36,813 nucleotides of DNA from Nocardia carnea NBRC 14403 (GTDB lineage Bacteria; Actinomycetota; Actinomycetes; Mycobacteriales; Mycobacteriaceae), in the NCBI RefSeq assembly GCF_000308515.1, contig NZ_BAFV01000030.1:1-36813 (forward strand), in the 5' to 3' direction. A program made the translations under genes and the position numbers. Of the stretch, positions 16,783 to 24,909 are shown in pieces. The first letter of the stretch is position 1; every line of letters starts with the position of its first letter. A model generated the notes under the pieces. It worked only from the letters and a program-made list of their open reading frames with translations. It was not told the origin of the DNA and made no database searches.

Positions 16783-17433
16783 ATGTTCCGTACCTATGAC
16801 GAAGTCGACGAGCGGATTCTGGACGCGACCCTCGGGCGGATTCTGCAGGTCGGCATCCGGCGGAGCAGTCTGGACGATATCGCCCGCCGCTGCGGCCTGA
16901 ACCGGGTCACGCTCTATCGCCGCTTCTCCGGCAAGGATGCGTTGATCGAGGCGGCGCTGTCCCGGGAGATCGCGCGGGTGCTGGCGGAGGCGACGGCGAT
17001 CGCGTCCACGACCGAGGGCACCGATGCGCAGATCGAGGAGACTGTTCTTTTCGTACTCCGGCTCACCCGGACCCATCCCCTGGTCACGCAGCTGCTGGCG
17101 GTGGCACCGGAGGAGGCACTGGGTTTCTACACCGTGCGTGGCGAGGAAATGGTGTCCCAGGGCATCGAATACATCGCCGGTGTGCTGGCGGCCGGTCAGG
17201 GCCAGGGGGTGCTGGCCCGCTACGATCCGCGGCCGGTCGCCGAACTCGTTGCCCGGATGGCGCATTCGCTGATGCTCACTCCTACCGCGGGGATCGATTT
17301 CGACGATGAGCAGGCGGCGCGGGCCTTCATCCGCAGCACCATCGTGCCGCTGATGAAGTACGGCATCCGGTCAGGGGGCGAGGATGCCGGTAGCGAGGGG
17401 CCGTCCCCGTCGGAGCGCGCGGTCGGGTCGTAG
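16783..17433 (+). CDS. TetR/AcrR family transcriptional regulator
   Basis: 216-residue regulator with an N-terminal helix-turn-helix: RRSSLDDIARRCGLNRVTLYRRFSGKDAL spans about residues 25-54. The remaining residues form the all-helical ligand-binding and dimer domain. It starts nine bases after the HpnE-like gene with no clear Shine-Dalgarno, suggesting translational coupling in one operon. It is the likely repressor of itself, the flavoprotein and the divergent MpaB-family gene through the inverted repeats at 15325-15355; an isoprenoid ligand is a reasonable guess. Confidence 0.93.
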   Translation: MFRTYDEVDERILDATLGRILQVGIRRSSLDDIARRCGLNRVTLYRRFSGKDALIEAALSREIARVLAEATAIASTTEGTDAQIEETVLFVLRLTRTHPLVTQLLAVAPEEALGFYTVRGEEMVSQGIEYIAGVLAAGQGQGVLARYDPRPVAELVARMAHSLMLTPTAGIDFDDEQAARAFIRSTIVPLMKYGIRSGGEDAGSEGPSPSERAVGS

Positions 17434-17548
17434 CGAGGCGGCCGGTACACGTGCGCCGGGCGCCCCGGATCCGTTACCGCTCGCACCGCGTCCTGGATCG
17501 GCTGTACCTAGGATCGACAACGACGAGGACCGATAAGGAGTTACCGCC

Positions 17549-18061
17549 GTGGCGAAGATAACCCGGACCACCGAGGTGTCCGACAGCATCGTGGTCGGCA
17601 CCGACCCCGGTACCGCCTACGACGCGGTGAGTGATGTGACCCAGATGGGCCGCTGGAGCCCGGAGAATACGGGCGCGGCGGTCGCCGAACCGGGCCGGCC
17701 GGCGTATCCGGGAATGACCTTCGTGGGTGCCAACCGGCGCGGGGCGATGCGCTGGCATACCGAATGTACGGTGACCGTGGCCGAGCGGCCGGGCCGGTTC
17801 GTCTTCCAGGTACGCCGGTGGGGACTGTGGAAACCGTTGCTGCCGGTGGCCGTGGCGACCTGGGAGTACCGGTTCGAGGCCGTCGCCGAGGGAACCCGGA
17901 TCACCGAGATCTGGTACGACGACCGCACCCACTGGCCCGATACGCCCGCCCTGTGGTTCGACCGGGTGGCCACCGGCAAGCGGGGTTTCGCCGAATTTCA
18001 GAAGGGCAATATTCGCCGGACTCTGGAGCGGTTGAAAGCGGAACTCGAGGCTGCAGGCTGA
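17549..18061 (+). CDS. SRPBCC family protein (polyketide cyclase/START-like)
   Basis: 170-residue single-domain SRPBCC (Bet v 1-like) protein. The usual elements are present: an N-terminal beta strand leading to PGTAYDAVSDVTQMGRWSPE, a central MTFVGANRRGAMRWHTECTV sheet, a WEYRFEAVAEGTRITEIW strand pair, and a long C-terminal helix from about residue 140. Such folds bind hydrophobic ligands, and roles range from polyketide cyclisation to lipid transfer. The start is the GTG at 17549, with AAGGAG eight bases upstream. Being upstream of a cholesterol-oxidase gene, it could handle a sterol, but this is only positional. Confidence 0.9.
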   Translation: MAKITRTTEVSDSIVVGTDPGTAYDAVSDVTQMGRWSPENTGAAVAEPGRPAYPGMTFVGANRRGAMRWHTECTVTVAERPGRFVFQVRRWGLWKPLLPVAVATWEYRFEAVAEGTRITEIWYDDRTHWPDTPALWFDRVATGKRGFAEFQKGNIRRTLERLKAELEAAG

Positions 18062-18085
18062 GCCGGGGGAGGGCTTCTACCTGCA

Positions 18086-18101
18086 ATGGACAAGTGTCCA
18101 T
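18086..18101. promoter_or_regulatory. Palindrome ATGGACA-N2-TGTCCAT
   Basis: Perfect seven-base arms separated by AG lie 25 bases after the SRPBCC stop and about 100 bases before the promoter of the cholesterol-oxidase gene. A TATATA stretch follows at 18123-18128. The form fits a dimeric repressor site such as a TetR operator. It is not the KstR consensus. Confidence 0.45.
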
Positions 18102-18198
18102 ATCTCTGTTCGGGGGGCTGTCTATATAGCCTCTGAGCTGGTGTGATAAGGCCAATCAAGATCGCGGCGGCGTTGCTGGGCAATCGACCGATAGGTTC

Positions 18199-18228
18199 TT
18201 GACACCCGGTGTGACATCTATCTACTTT
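18199..18228 (+). promoter_or_regulatory. Predicted promoter of the cholesterol-oxidase-type gene
   Basis: TTGACA (18199-18204), 18-base spacer, TACTTT (18223-18228). A palindrome ACACC-C-GGTGT (18202-18212) overlaps the -35 box and spacer and could be an operator. The predicted leader is about 105 bases to the TTG start. Confidence 0.55.
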
Positions 18229-18340
18229 CGAACCCGCCCGCGGAAAGCGCCTCGGGCACTGACGCTTGTCGGCTCTTCCGGCCGCCCGCGCGCCGGCACT
18301 GCCGCGGCGAGTCGTAAGCACAGCTGTTCGGAGGTCGCTC

Positions 18341-19939
18341 TTGTCCGCAATATCTCGACGCGTATTCCTGGGAGGTGCCGCGGCGGCGGCCGGAATCACG
18401 GTTGCCGGTACGACAGTCGCGGCGGCGGACAGCACCCTGCGGATCCCGCGGCGCCGGACTCCGGTCGTCCGCGAGGACCATCGGGTGATAGTGGTGGGCT
18501 CCGGGTTCGGCGGCGGTATCGCGGCCTTGCGGCTGGCGCAGGCCGGTGTCCCGGTCCTGCTGCTCGAACGCGGAAAACGCTGGCCCACCGGCCCGAACGC
18601 GAATACCTTCGGTAATCCGCTGAACCCCGACAAACGACTACTGTGGCACGGTTCGGATCCGCAGTTGTTCGGCAAGCCGGTCGCCTTCGAGCCCTACACC
18701 GGCCTGCTCGACGCCGTCACCGGTGAGAATATGACCGCCCTGTGCGCCGCCGGACTCGGCGGCGGTTCCCTGCTCTATCAAGGGATGTCGCTGCAACCGG
18801 CGGAGGCGGTCTTCAACACCCATTTCCCGCAGGAACTCGACTGGCGGCTGATGGATCGCGTGCACTATCCGCGGGTTGCCGCCATGCTGCAACTGGCGGT
18901 GGCTCCGGACGAACTGGTCGCGCACCCGAACTACAAGGCCGCGCGGATATTCGCGCGTAATGCCGCGGCGGCCGGGTTACCGGTATCGAAGATCCCGATG
19001 CCCATCGACTGGAGCTACGCGCTGGCCGAAACGCGCGGTGAGATGACGGCCTCCTACACCAACGGTGCCGGGGCATTCGGTGTCAACAACGGGGGCAAGC
19101 ATTCCGTCGATGTCACCTATGTCGCGGCGGCCGAAGCCACCGGATCGGTCGACGTCCAGGTGATGCACAACGTCACCGATGTGGAACGTGGTGCGGACGG
19201 TCGCTGGATCGTGCACGTCGACCAGACCGACGAAAACGCCCGGGTACTGGCGAAAAAGGTGTTCACCACCAAGGCGCTCATCATGGCCGCGGGTAGTCTC
19301 AACAGCACCGATCTGCTCATGCGGGCCGGCGGGAAAGGGTTGATCCCGGATCTGCCCGACGCGCTCGGCGCGGGCTGGGGAACCAATGCCGACCGGATCT
19401 ACACCTGGACCGACCTGGCCGAGGGGTTCGGCGCCGAACAGGGCGGGCCGGTCGTCTTCGGCAGTCTGAACTGGAACGACCCCGCCTCCGCGCATACCGT
19501 GGTGCAGGCCTCGATCCCGCCGCTGGGAATGGACGCCCGCACCACGATGCTCGTCGGATACGGCGTGAGCGATGCGCGCGGCCGCTTCGTCTACGACTCG
19601 GCTGCCGACAGCGCCCGGTTGTCCTGGCCCGCGGACGGCGACGCGGCGATCCAGTACGGGCATATCGAGAAAACCGTGCAGGCGATCGCGGGTCCGGCGT
19701 CGGTGCTGGGCGATACCAATCGCGCCTTCCCGTCGACCTGGCATCCGCTCGGCGGCGCCTGTATGGGTTCGGTCTGCGATCTCGACGGGCGAGTGCTGGG
19801 CCAGCGGGGGCTCTACGTTCTCGACGGTGCGCTGCTACCGGGTAACGCCGCCGCCTGTAATCCGTCGATGACCATCGCTGCGGTGGCCGAACGGGCGCTG
19901 GACAATCTGGTCGCCCGGGATGTGGGCACCACGATCTGA
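18341..19939 (+). CDS. Cholesterol oxidase-type GMC oxidoreductase, Tat-exported
   Basis: 532-residue GMC flavoenzyme. I place the start at the TTG at 18341 because GGAGG lies six bases upstream and the protein then opens with a twin-arginine signal, SAISRRVFLGGAAAAAG followed by an Ala-rich stretch ending AAA near residue 30. The FAD loop VVGSGFGGGIAALRLAQAG is near residue 53. The catalytic region has STWHPLGGACMG (active-site His) and CNPSMTIAAVAERA (conserved Asn), both matching type-I cholesterol oxidases. Such enzymes oxidise and isomerise cholesterol to cholest-4-en-3-one outside the cell with release of hydrogen peroxide. The neighbouring KstR box and FadE34-like gene support a steroid role. 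Confidence 0.92.
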   Translation: MSAISRRVFLGGAAAAAGITVAGTTVAAADSTLRIPRRRTPVVREDHRVIVVGSGFGGGIAALRLAQAGVPVLLLERGKRWPTGPNANTFGNPLNPDKRLLWHGSDPQLFGKPVAFEPYTGLLDAVTGENMTALCAAGLGGGSLLYQGMSLQPAEAVFNTHFPQELDWRLMDRVHYPRVAAMLQLAVAPDELVAHPNYKAARIFARNAAAAGLPVSKIPMPIDWSYALAETRGEMTASYTNGAGAFGVNNGGKHSVDVTYVAAAEATGSVDVQVMHNVTDVERGADGRWIVHVDQTDENARVLAKKVFTTKALIMAAGSLNSTDLLMRAGGKGLIPDLPDALGAGWGTNADRIYTWTDLAEGFGAEQGGPVVFGSLNWNDPASAHTVVQASIPPLGMDARTTMLVGYGVSDARGRFVYDSAADSARLSWPADGDAAIQYGHIEKTVQAIAGPASVLGDTNRAFPSTWHPLGGACMGSVCDLDGRVLGQRGLYVLDGALLPGNAAACNPSMTIAAVAERALDNLVARDVGTTI

Positions 19940-19993
19940 AGGCAGACGGGCGGTATGGGGTGTGGCGGTTGTCCGGATTTGCCACAAGACAAG

Positions 19994-20007
19994 TAGAACG
20001 TGTTCTA
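19994..20007. promoter_or_regulatory. KstR operator
   Basis: The 14-mer TAGAACGTGTTCTA fits the published KstR consensus TnnAACnnGTTnnA at every fixed position, with full six-base symmetric arms. It lies 62 bases upstream of the double acyl-CoA dehydrogenase start. KstR is the TetR repressor of sterol catabolism in Mycobacterium and Rhodococcus, and is released by a 3-oxo-cholestenoyl-CoA-type ligand. No kstR gene is in this window. Confidence 0.88.
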
Positions 20008-20068
20008 ATCTGGATATCCCGCATCGAACCGGGATCGTTGCCCGACACCCACGACCGGAGTGATAGCC

Positions 20069-22282
20069 GTGCCCGTTGCCCTGACCGCCGACCAAGCGGC
20101 GCTGGCCGAAACCGTCGCCGGATTCGCGGACCGGTATGCCGCCCGCGAATACACGCGTAAGCACACCGATCGCCTGAAAGAGGGGAACCTGCCGGAGTTC
20201 TGGCCGGAACTGGTCGCGCTGGGGCTCACCGGCGTGCACCTTCCGGAAGCGGTCGGCGGCCAGGGCGGAACGCTCGACGATCTCGCCGTGGTGCTCGCCG
20301 AATCGGGCCGCGCGCTGCTGCCCGGTCCGCTACTGTCCACCGCGGTCGCCGGTGCCGTGCTCGCGGACGCCGGGGATAACGCCGGCGAGGCGCTGCGGCG
20401 GATCGCCGAAGGTGCCCCCGGTGCGGTGATCGGCCCGGAACACCGGGTCGGCTGCACCGCAGAAACCGGCGGCGACGCCACGCGGCTCACCGGTGAAACC
20501 GGCGTGATCCTGGGCGCCGCGTCGGCCGAGCTGTTCGTGGTGGCGGCTCTCGCCGGGGCCGAGACCCGGTGGTACCTGGTCGAGCGCACCGCCGCCGGTG
20601 TCGAGGTGGAGGCGAAGGACGGCGCCGATCTGGGCCGCGATCTCGGTGTGGTCCGGTTCCGCGAGGTGGCCGTGGCCGCGCCGCTCGAGCTGGACACCGG
20701 TCGGGCCGAAGCCCTCACCACCGCGTTCCTCGCCGTGGAGGCGGCCGGTGTCATCCGCTGGTGCAGCGATACCGCCACCGAATACGTGAAATCCCGGGTC
20801 CAGTTCGGCCGGCCGATCGGCGCCTTCCAAGCAGTGCAGCACCGCACCGCCCGGCTGCTGATCACCAGTGAACTCGCCGCGGCCGCCGCCTGGGACGCCG
20901 TACGAGGCCTCGATGACGAACCCGGGCAGCGGACCCACGCTGTCGCCGGCGCGGTCCTGACCACGCTCGGCAATGCGGTGCACGCCGCGGTGGAATGTCT
21001 CGGGCTGCACGGGGCGATCGGCTTCACCTGGGAGCACGATCTGCATCTGTACTGGCGGCGCGCGATGGCACTGGCCGGTCTGGCCGGGCCGGTGGAATCG
21101 TGGGAACTGCGGCTCGGTGACGCCGCCCTGCAGGGGCCGCGCACCTTCGCCGTTCCGCTGCCGGAAACGGATTCGTCGTTCCGCGAATGGGTCTCGGAGA
21201 TCCTGGACCGCGCGGCGCAACTGGACAATCCGAATCCGTCGAAGGTCGGCGATCACGATGCGGTGAACACCGGCGCCCGCCGTACCCTGCTGGCGGACAG
21301 TGGCCTGGTATCGCCGCCGATGGCCAAGCCCTTCGGTATCGAAGCGGGGCCGCTGGAACAGCTCATCCTGCAGGACGAATACGACCGGCACGGTATTGCG
21401 CAGCCCTCCATGGGGATCGGGCAGTGGGTGGTGCCGATCGTGCTGCATCGCGGTACCCCCGAGCAGCTCGCCCGGCTGGCGGGTCCGGCGTTGCGTGGTG
21501 AGGAGATCTGGTGCCAGCTGTTCAGTGAACCCGAGGCCGGTTCGGATGTGGCGTCGCTGAGCCTGCGCGCGACCCGGGTCGACGGCGGCTGGCGGTTGCA
21601 GGGCCAGAAGATCTGGACCACTCTTGCCCATCGCGCCGACTGGGGTCTGCTGCTGGCCCGTACCGACCCGGAGGCCGGCCGCCATCAGGGGCTGACCATG
21701 TTCCTGGTGGATATGCACGCCCAGGGCGTCGAGGTGCGCCCGATCGTGCAGGCCAGCGGTGACGCCGAGTTCAACGAGGTGTTCTTCGACGACGCCTTCG
21801 TACCGGACGAGATGGTTCTGGGCGAACCGGGTCAGGGCTGGGCGCTGACCCTGGAAACCCTGGCACAGGAACGCCTGTTCATCGGTGGCGTCCGCGATCC
21901 GGGACACAACGAGCGGATCCGGGGGATCATCGAACGCGGTGAATACGCCGGTACCCGTGACGATGCGGTGCGGACCCTCGGGCGGATCAGCGCGCGGGGC
22001 GCCGCCATCTCCGCGATGAATCTGCGGGAGACGATCCGGCGGCTGGACGGTCACGCCATCGGCCCGGCCACCAGTGTCGCCAAAGCGGCCGCCTCGATGC
22101 TGCACACCGATGCCGCGGCTGCCGCGCTGAACCTGATCGGCCCGGCGGCCGCGCTCGGTGAGGCGGTTTCCGAGCCGGTGCATCATGAGCTCGATATCCC
22201 GACCTGGGTGATCGGCGGCGGCACCCTCGAAATCCAGCTGAACACCATCGCGACCCTGGTGATGGGGTTGCCGCGGAAGTAG
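20069..22282 (+). CDS. Two-domain acyl-CoA dehydrogenase, FadE34-like
   Basis: 737-residue tandem fusion of two acyl-CoA dehydrogenase units. The first (about 1-365) has the C-terminal signature KSRVQFGRPIGAFQAVQH and GAIGFTWEHDLHLY, whose Glu matches the catalytic base position. The second (about 395-737) has the FAD/substrate motif CQLFSEPEAGSD and KIWTTLAHRADWGLLLART, ending with IGGGTLEIQLNTIA. Length and layout match FadE34 (ChsE3) of M. tuberculosis, which dehydrogenates a steroid side-chain acyl-CoA. The KstR box upstream makes a sterol role likely. I chose the GTG at 20069, with CGGAG eight bases upstream, over the GTG at 20060. Confidence 0.93.
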   Translation: MPVALTADQAALAETVAGFADRYAAREYTRKHTDRLKEGNLPEFWPELVALGLTGVHLPEAVGGQGGTLDDLAVVLAESGRALLPGPLLSTAVAGAVLADAGDNAGEALRRIAEGAPGAVIGPEHRVGCTAETGGDATRLTGETGVILGAASAELFVVAALAGAETRWYLVERTAAGVEVEAKDGADLGRDLGVVRFREVAVAAPLELDTGRAEALTTAFLAVEAAGVIRWCSDTATEYVKSRVQFGRPIGAFQAVQHRTARLLITSELAAAAAWDAVRGLDDEPGQRTHAVAGAVLTTLGNAVHAAVECLGLHGAIGFTWEHDLHLYWRRAMALAGLAGPVESWELRLGDAALQGPRTFAVPLPETDSSFREWVSEILDRAAQLDNPNPSKVGDHDAVNTGARRTLLADSGLVSPPMAKPFGIEAGPLEQLILQDEYDRHGIAQPSMGIGQWVVPIVLHRGTPEQLARLAGPALRGEEIWCQLFSEPEAGSDVASLSLRATRVDGGWRLQGQKIWTTLAHRADWGLLLARTDPEAGRHQGLTMFLVDMHAQGVEVRPIVQASGDAEFNEVFFDDAFVPDEMVLGEPGQGWALTLETLAQERLFIGGVRDPGHNERIRGIIERGEYAGTRDDAVRTLGRISARGAAISAMNLRETIRRLDGHAIGPATSVAKAAASMLHTDAAAAALNLIGPAAALGEAVSEPVHHELDIPTWVIGGGTLEIQLNTIATLVMGLPRK

Positions 22283-22337
22283 GCGAGCGGTCCGCCGGGT
22301 GGCGCTGTGCGCTGTCCCGACGGGCGGGGCCATAACT

Positions 22338-22353
22338 GATGGCACGTGCCATC
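22338..22353. promoter_or_regulatory. Perfect 16-bp palindrome in the NPD gene promoter region
   Basis: GATGGCACGTGCCATC is identical to its reverse complement and is centred 25 bases before the GTG at 22370. TAATGT at 22357-22362 would serve as -10 for a leaderless message starting at the GTG, so the palindrome would occupy the -35/spacer region: a typical repressor position. It does not match KstR or KstR2 consensus sites that I know. Confidence 0.6.
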
Positions 22354-22369
22354 TGTTAATGTCGCTCTC

Positions 22370-23317
22370 GTGACCGAGCGACTCCCCGCGATCCTGCGCA
22401 CCAACCTGCGGCTCCCCGTTATCGCCGCGCCGCTGTTCATCGTGTCCGGCCCCGACCTGGTAGTGGCCCAGGCGAAATCCGGCATCATCGGCTCCTTCCC
22501 GGCACTGAACGCGCGCACACCCGGTCGGTTGCGCGAATGGCTCACCCGGATCACCGCCGAACTCGGCGCGGCTCCCGAAGCCGCCCCATACGCGGTGAAT
22601 CTGATCGCGCACAAGACCAACGAGCGCCTCGGCGAGGATCTGGCAATCCTGGAGGAGTTCGGGGTGCCGATCGTGATCACCTCGCTCGGCGCCCGGCCGG
22701 AGATCAACGACCGGATCCACGCCTACGGCGGTGTGGTGCTGCACGATGTGATCAACAACGTGCATGCGCGTAAGGCGATCGACAAGGGCGCCGACGGTCT
22801 GATCGCGGTGGCGGCCGGCGCGGGCGGCCACGCCGGCGTGGTCTCGCCGTTCGCGCTGATCCAGGAGATCCGGGACTGGTTCGACGGCCCGCTGGCGCTT
22901 TCGGGCTCGATAGCGCACGGTGACAGCGTTCTCGCCGCCCTGGCAGCCGGCGCGGATTTCGCCTATGCGGGTTCGCTGTTCATCGCGACCGACGAAGCGA
23001 ACGCCGAACCCGAATACAAGAAGATGATCGTCACGGGCACCGCCGGCGATATCGTCTACACCGACTACTTCACCGGGGTGAAGGGCAACTACCTGCGCCC
23101 CAGTATCACCGCGGCCGGTCTGGATCCCGACGCACTGGGCGCCGGCTCCGGCTCACTGGAATTCCTGAGCTCCGACGGGCCGAAGGCATGGCGCGATATC
23201 TGGGGCGCAGGTCACGGTATCGGTGCGGTCGACGAGGTGCGGCCGACCGCGGCGGTGGTGGACCGCCTTGCCGAGGAATACCGCCTCGCGCGCGCCCGGG
23301 TCGCCGCACTGGCCTGA
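22370..23317 (+). CDS. Nitronate monooxygenase / NPD-family flavoenzyme
   Basis: 315-residue FMN TIM-barrel protein. Family features in order are RLPVIAAPLFIVSGPDLVVA at the N-terminus, IVITSLGARPE, VVLHDVINNVHARKAIDKGADGLIAVAAGAGGHAG (flavin phosphate region with the catalytic-His area), and the AAGADFAYAGSLFIATDEA loop. Enzymes of this family oxidise nitronates, but relatives such as IpdC (Rv3553) act as flavin-dependent reductases in steroid ring C/D breakdown, and the location next to a KstR-controlled gene allows that reading. The GTG at 22370 has no Shine-Dalgarno but lies eight bases from a TAATGT box. It converges on the DHFR-like gene with 15 bp between them. Confidence 0.9.
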   Translation: MTERLPAILRTNLRLPVIAAPLFIVSGPDLVVAQAKSGIIGSFPALNARTPGRLREWLTRITAELGAAPEAAPYAVNLIAHKTNERLGEDLAILEEFGVPIVITSLGARPEINDRIHAYGGVVLHDVINNVHARKAIDKGADGLIAVAAGAGGHAGVVSPFALIQEIRDWFDGPLALSGSIAHGDSVLAALAAGADFAYAGSLFIATDEANAEPEYKKMIVTGTAGDIVYTDYFTGVKGNYLRPSITAAGLDPDALGAGSGSLEFLSSDGPKAWRDIWGAGHGIGAVDEVRPTAAVVDRLAEEYRLARARVAALA

Positions 23318-23332
23318 CCCGCCCGCACTCCC

Positions 23333-23884
23333 TCAGGACCGTGCGGGCCCGTAGTCCAGATGCACCACGCCGTTGGGGTAGATATCGTGCGCTTTGAGTT
23401 CGAGCTTCGTCGTATCGACACCGTCGGTGAACAGTTTCTCGCCCGTGCCCAGGACGATGGGGTAGACGAACAGGTGCAGATCGTCGACGAGCCCCTCCGC
23501 GAGCAGCGCCCGCACCAGGGTGCCGCTGCCGCTGATGTAGATGGTCCCGTCGATATCGCTCTTGAGCTTGCGGATCTTCTCGGGATCGTAGGCGCCGAGG
23601 GAGGTGCTGTTGGCCCATTCGGCCTGCGGTTCCCGCGCGCCCACCACATATTTGGTGGTGTCGTTGAAGAACGGGGCGCCCGGGTCGTCCTCGACGGTGC
23701 GGGTGGACCAGGCCGGTGCGAACATGTCGAAGGTGTTGCGCCCGAGCAGAATGGCCTGCGCAGCCCCGGTGATCGCGGCGAGGGTCTCGCCCATCTGCGG
23801 ATCGAACCCGAATTCGAAGGTGAACGACGGATCCTCGTACGACCCGTCGAGGGAGACGAACTCGTGTACGGCGATGGTTCCCAT
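23333..23884 (-). CDS. Dihydrofolate reductase family protein (RibD C-terminal fold)
   Basis: 183-residue single-domain protein of the RibD_C/DHFR-like group. It starts with IAVHEFVSLDGSYEDP, has LLGRNTFDMFAPAW in the middle, and ends with DDLHLFVYPIVLGTGEKLF followed by a short strand pair; these are the usual anchors of this widespread family. True folate reduction is unlikely, and most members are uncharacterised NADPH-dependent reductases. The start is the ATG at 23884, with AAAGGA seven bases upstream. A 272-bp divergent gap separates it from the PGQP-repeat protein. Confidence 0.9.
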   Translation of the reverse strand: MGTIAVHEFVSLDGSYEDPSFTFEFGFDPQMGETLAAITGAAQAILLGRNTFDMFAPAWSTRTVEDDPGAPFFNDTTKYVVGAREPQAEWANSTSLGAYDPEKIRKLKSDIDGTIYISGSGTLVRALLAEGLVDDLHLFVYPIVLGTGEKLFTDGVDTTKLELKAHDIYPNGVVHLDYGPARS

Positions 23885-24156
23885 GCTGGTGTCCTTTCCG
23901 GCAGCTGCTGGGCTGCGGCCTTTCCGCGATGTGGCGCGGGGCTTGTGTCTCGTTCGGGTAGACGGGGCCTGGCAGGTTTTCTCATCGGTCCCGGGGTGGC
24001 TGTCGAATCCCTGTGCTGGGCGGACCGGTTCGACCCTGCGTACAGTGAGTGTGCCGCAGACAGTGTTAACAGCACGGCGCCGTGGGGAAATCAATGTGAG
24101 GACGCGGCGCCGAACCCCGGCTCCGTGCAGGACAGCAAGGGAAACAGGACTTCCGA

Positions 24157-24855
24157 ATGGGTCACCCGCAACCACCCAATCCGTACCAGCATCAGCCTGG
24201 TCAACCCGTACCGCCGGGGCAGCCGTATCCGGGACAGCCCATGGGGGGACAGCCCATGGGAGGGCAACCCATGCCGGGGCAGCCGTATCCCGGCCAGCCA
24301 TACCCCGGCCAGCCACAGTACGGCCAGCAGTATCCGGGTCAGCAGCCGCAGATGGGTGCGCCCATGGGCTACGGTCAGCCGCCGCGCTCCTCGGGGGGTG
24401 GCGGCGGCAAGATCGCGCTCATCATCGGCGGTGTCGCGGTGGTACTCGTCGCGGTCGGGGTCGGCGCGTTCTTCGTTTTCGGCAGCGGTGGCTCGGCCGT
24501 GGGTGGTGGCTACGACGATCCGCGTGAGGTGGCGCAGGCCTGGGTGGATCAGGACGGTAATCCCGAAGATCTGGTCTGCCAGGCCGATTTGGACGAGATC
24601 TCGCAGTACGAGCAGGACAATCCTGTTCAGCCGACGGGTGCGCCCTCCGGTGTGTCCGCGCCGGAAACCACGCTGAAGAGCGTGGATGTGCCCTCGGGCA
24701 GCGATTCCGGGACGTTCACCATGGAGATGACCATGGAGATGCTGGGCGACGAGACCACCACGACCGCGACCTATGATCTGGTCGAGGAGGACGGCGGCTG
24801 GAAGGTGTGCGGGATCCTGAATCCCGATATCGACGTCGATATGCCGGGCTTCTGA
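24157..24855 (+). CDS. PGQP-repeat, single-TM envelope protein
   Basis: 232-residue protein. Residues 1-78 are a low-complexity Pro/Gly/Gln/Met/Tyr region built from repeated PGQP units; a Gly run follows, then one membrane segment at about residues 86-108, and an acidic extracytoplasmic domain (119-232) with two cysteines (LVCQAD and KVCGIL) that could form a disulfide. The domain pattern [25 protein letters not shown] recalls small lumazine-like DUF4878/NTF2-like envelope modules in Nocardia and Mycobacterium. The topology is N-in. The start is the ATG at 24157, with AGGA six to seven bases upstream. A strong hairpin terminator follows 15 bases after the stop. The function is unknown. Confidence 0.85.
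   Translation: MGHPQPPNPYQHQPGQPVPPGQPYPGQPMGGQPMGGQPMPGQPYPGQPYPGQPQYGQQYPGQQPQMGAPMGYGQPPRSSGGGGGKIALIIGGVAVVLVAVGVGAFFVFGSGGSAVGGGYDDPREVAQAWVDQDGNPEDLVCQADLDEISQYEQDNPVQPTGAPSGVSAPETTLKSVDVPSGSDSGTFTMEMTMEMLGDETTTTATYDLVEEDGGWKVCGILNPDIDVDMPGF
24196..24342 (+). repeat. Coding tandem repeat (PGQP units)
   Basis: Short in-frame DNA repeats of 12-15 bp encode PGQP, GGQP and PGQPYP variants across residues 14-62. Near-identical copies at the DNA level suggest recent slippage and possible length variation between strains. Confidence 0.7.
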
Positions 24856-24870
24856 TCAGTCGTTCGACGG

Positions 24871-24909
24871 GTGGCCGGTTACCGGGGCAGTTCCCCGGTA
24901 ACCGGCCAC
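24871..24909 (+). terminator. Strong intrinsic-type terminator after the PGQP-repeat gene
   Basis: Perfect 17-bp stem (24871-24887 with 24893-24909) and a five-base CAGTT loop. It begins 15 bases after the stop codon. The following bases are TGTCGTG, so there is no U-tract, as is usual in high-GC actinobacteria. Confidence 0.8.

Noticed and set aside
20330..22918. 862-residue open frame on the minus strand
   Set aside because: It is antisense to the double acyl-CoA dehydrogenase and the NPD gene. Its composition (His/Arg/Gly/Pro-rich, no domains) is typical of shadow frames in very GC-rich DNA.
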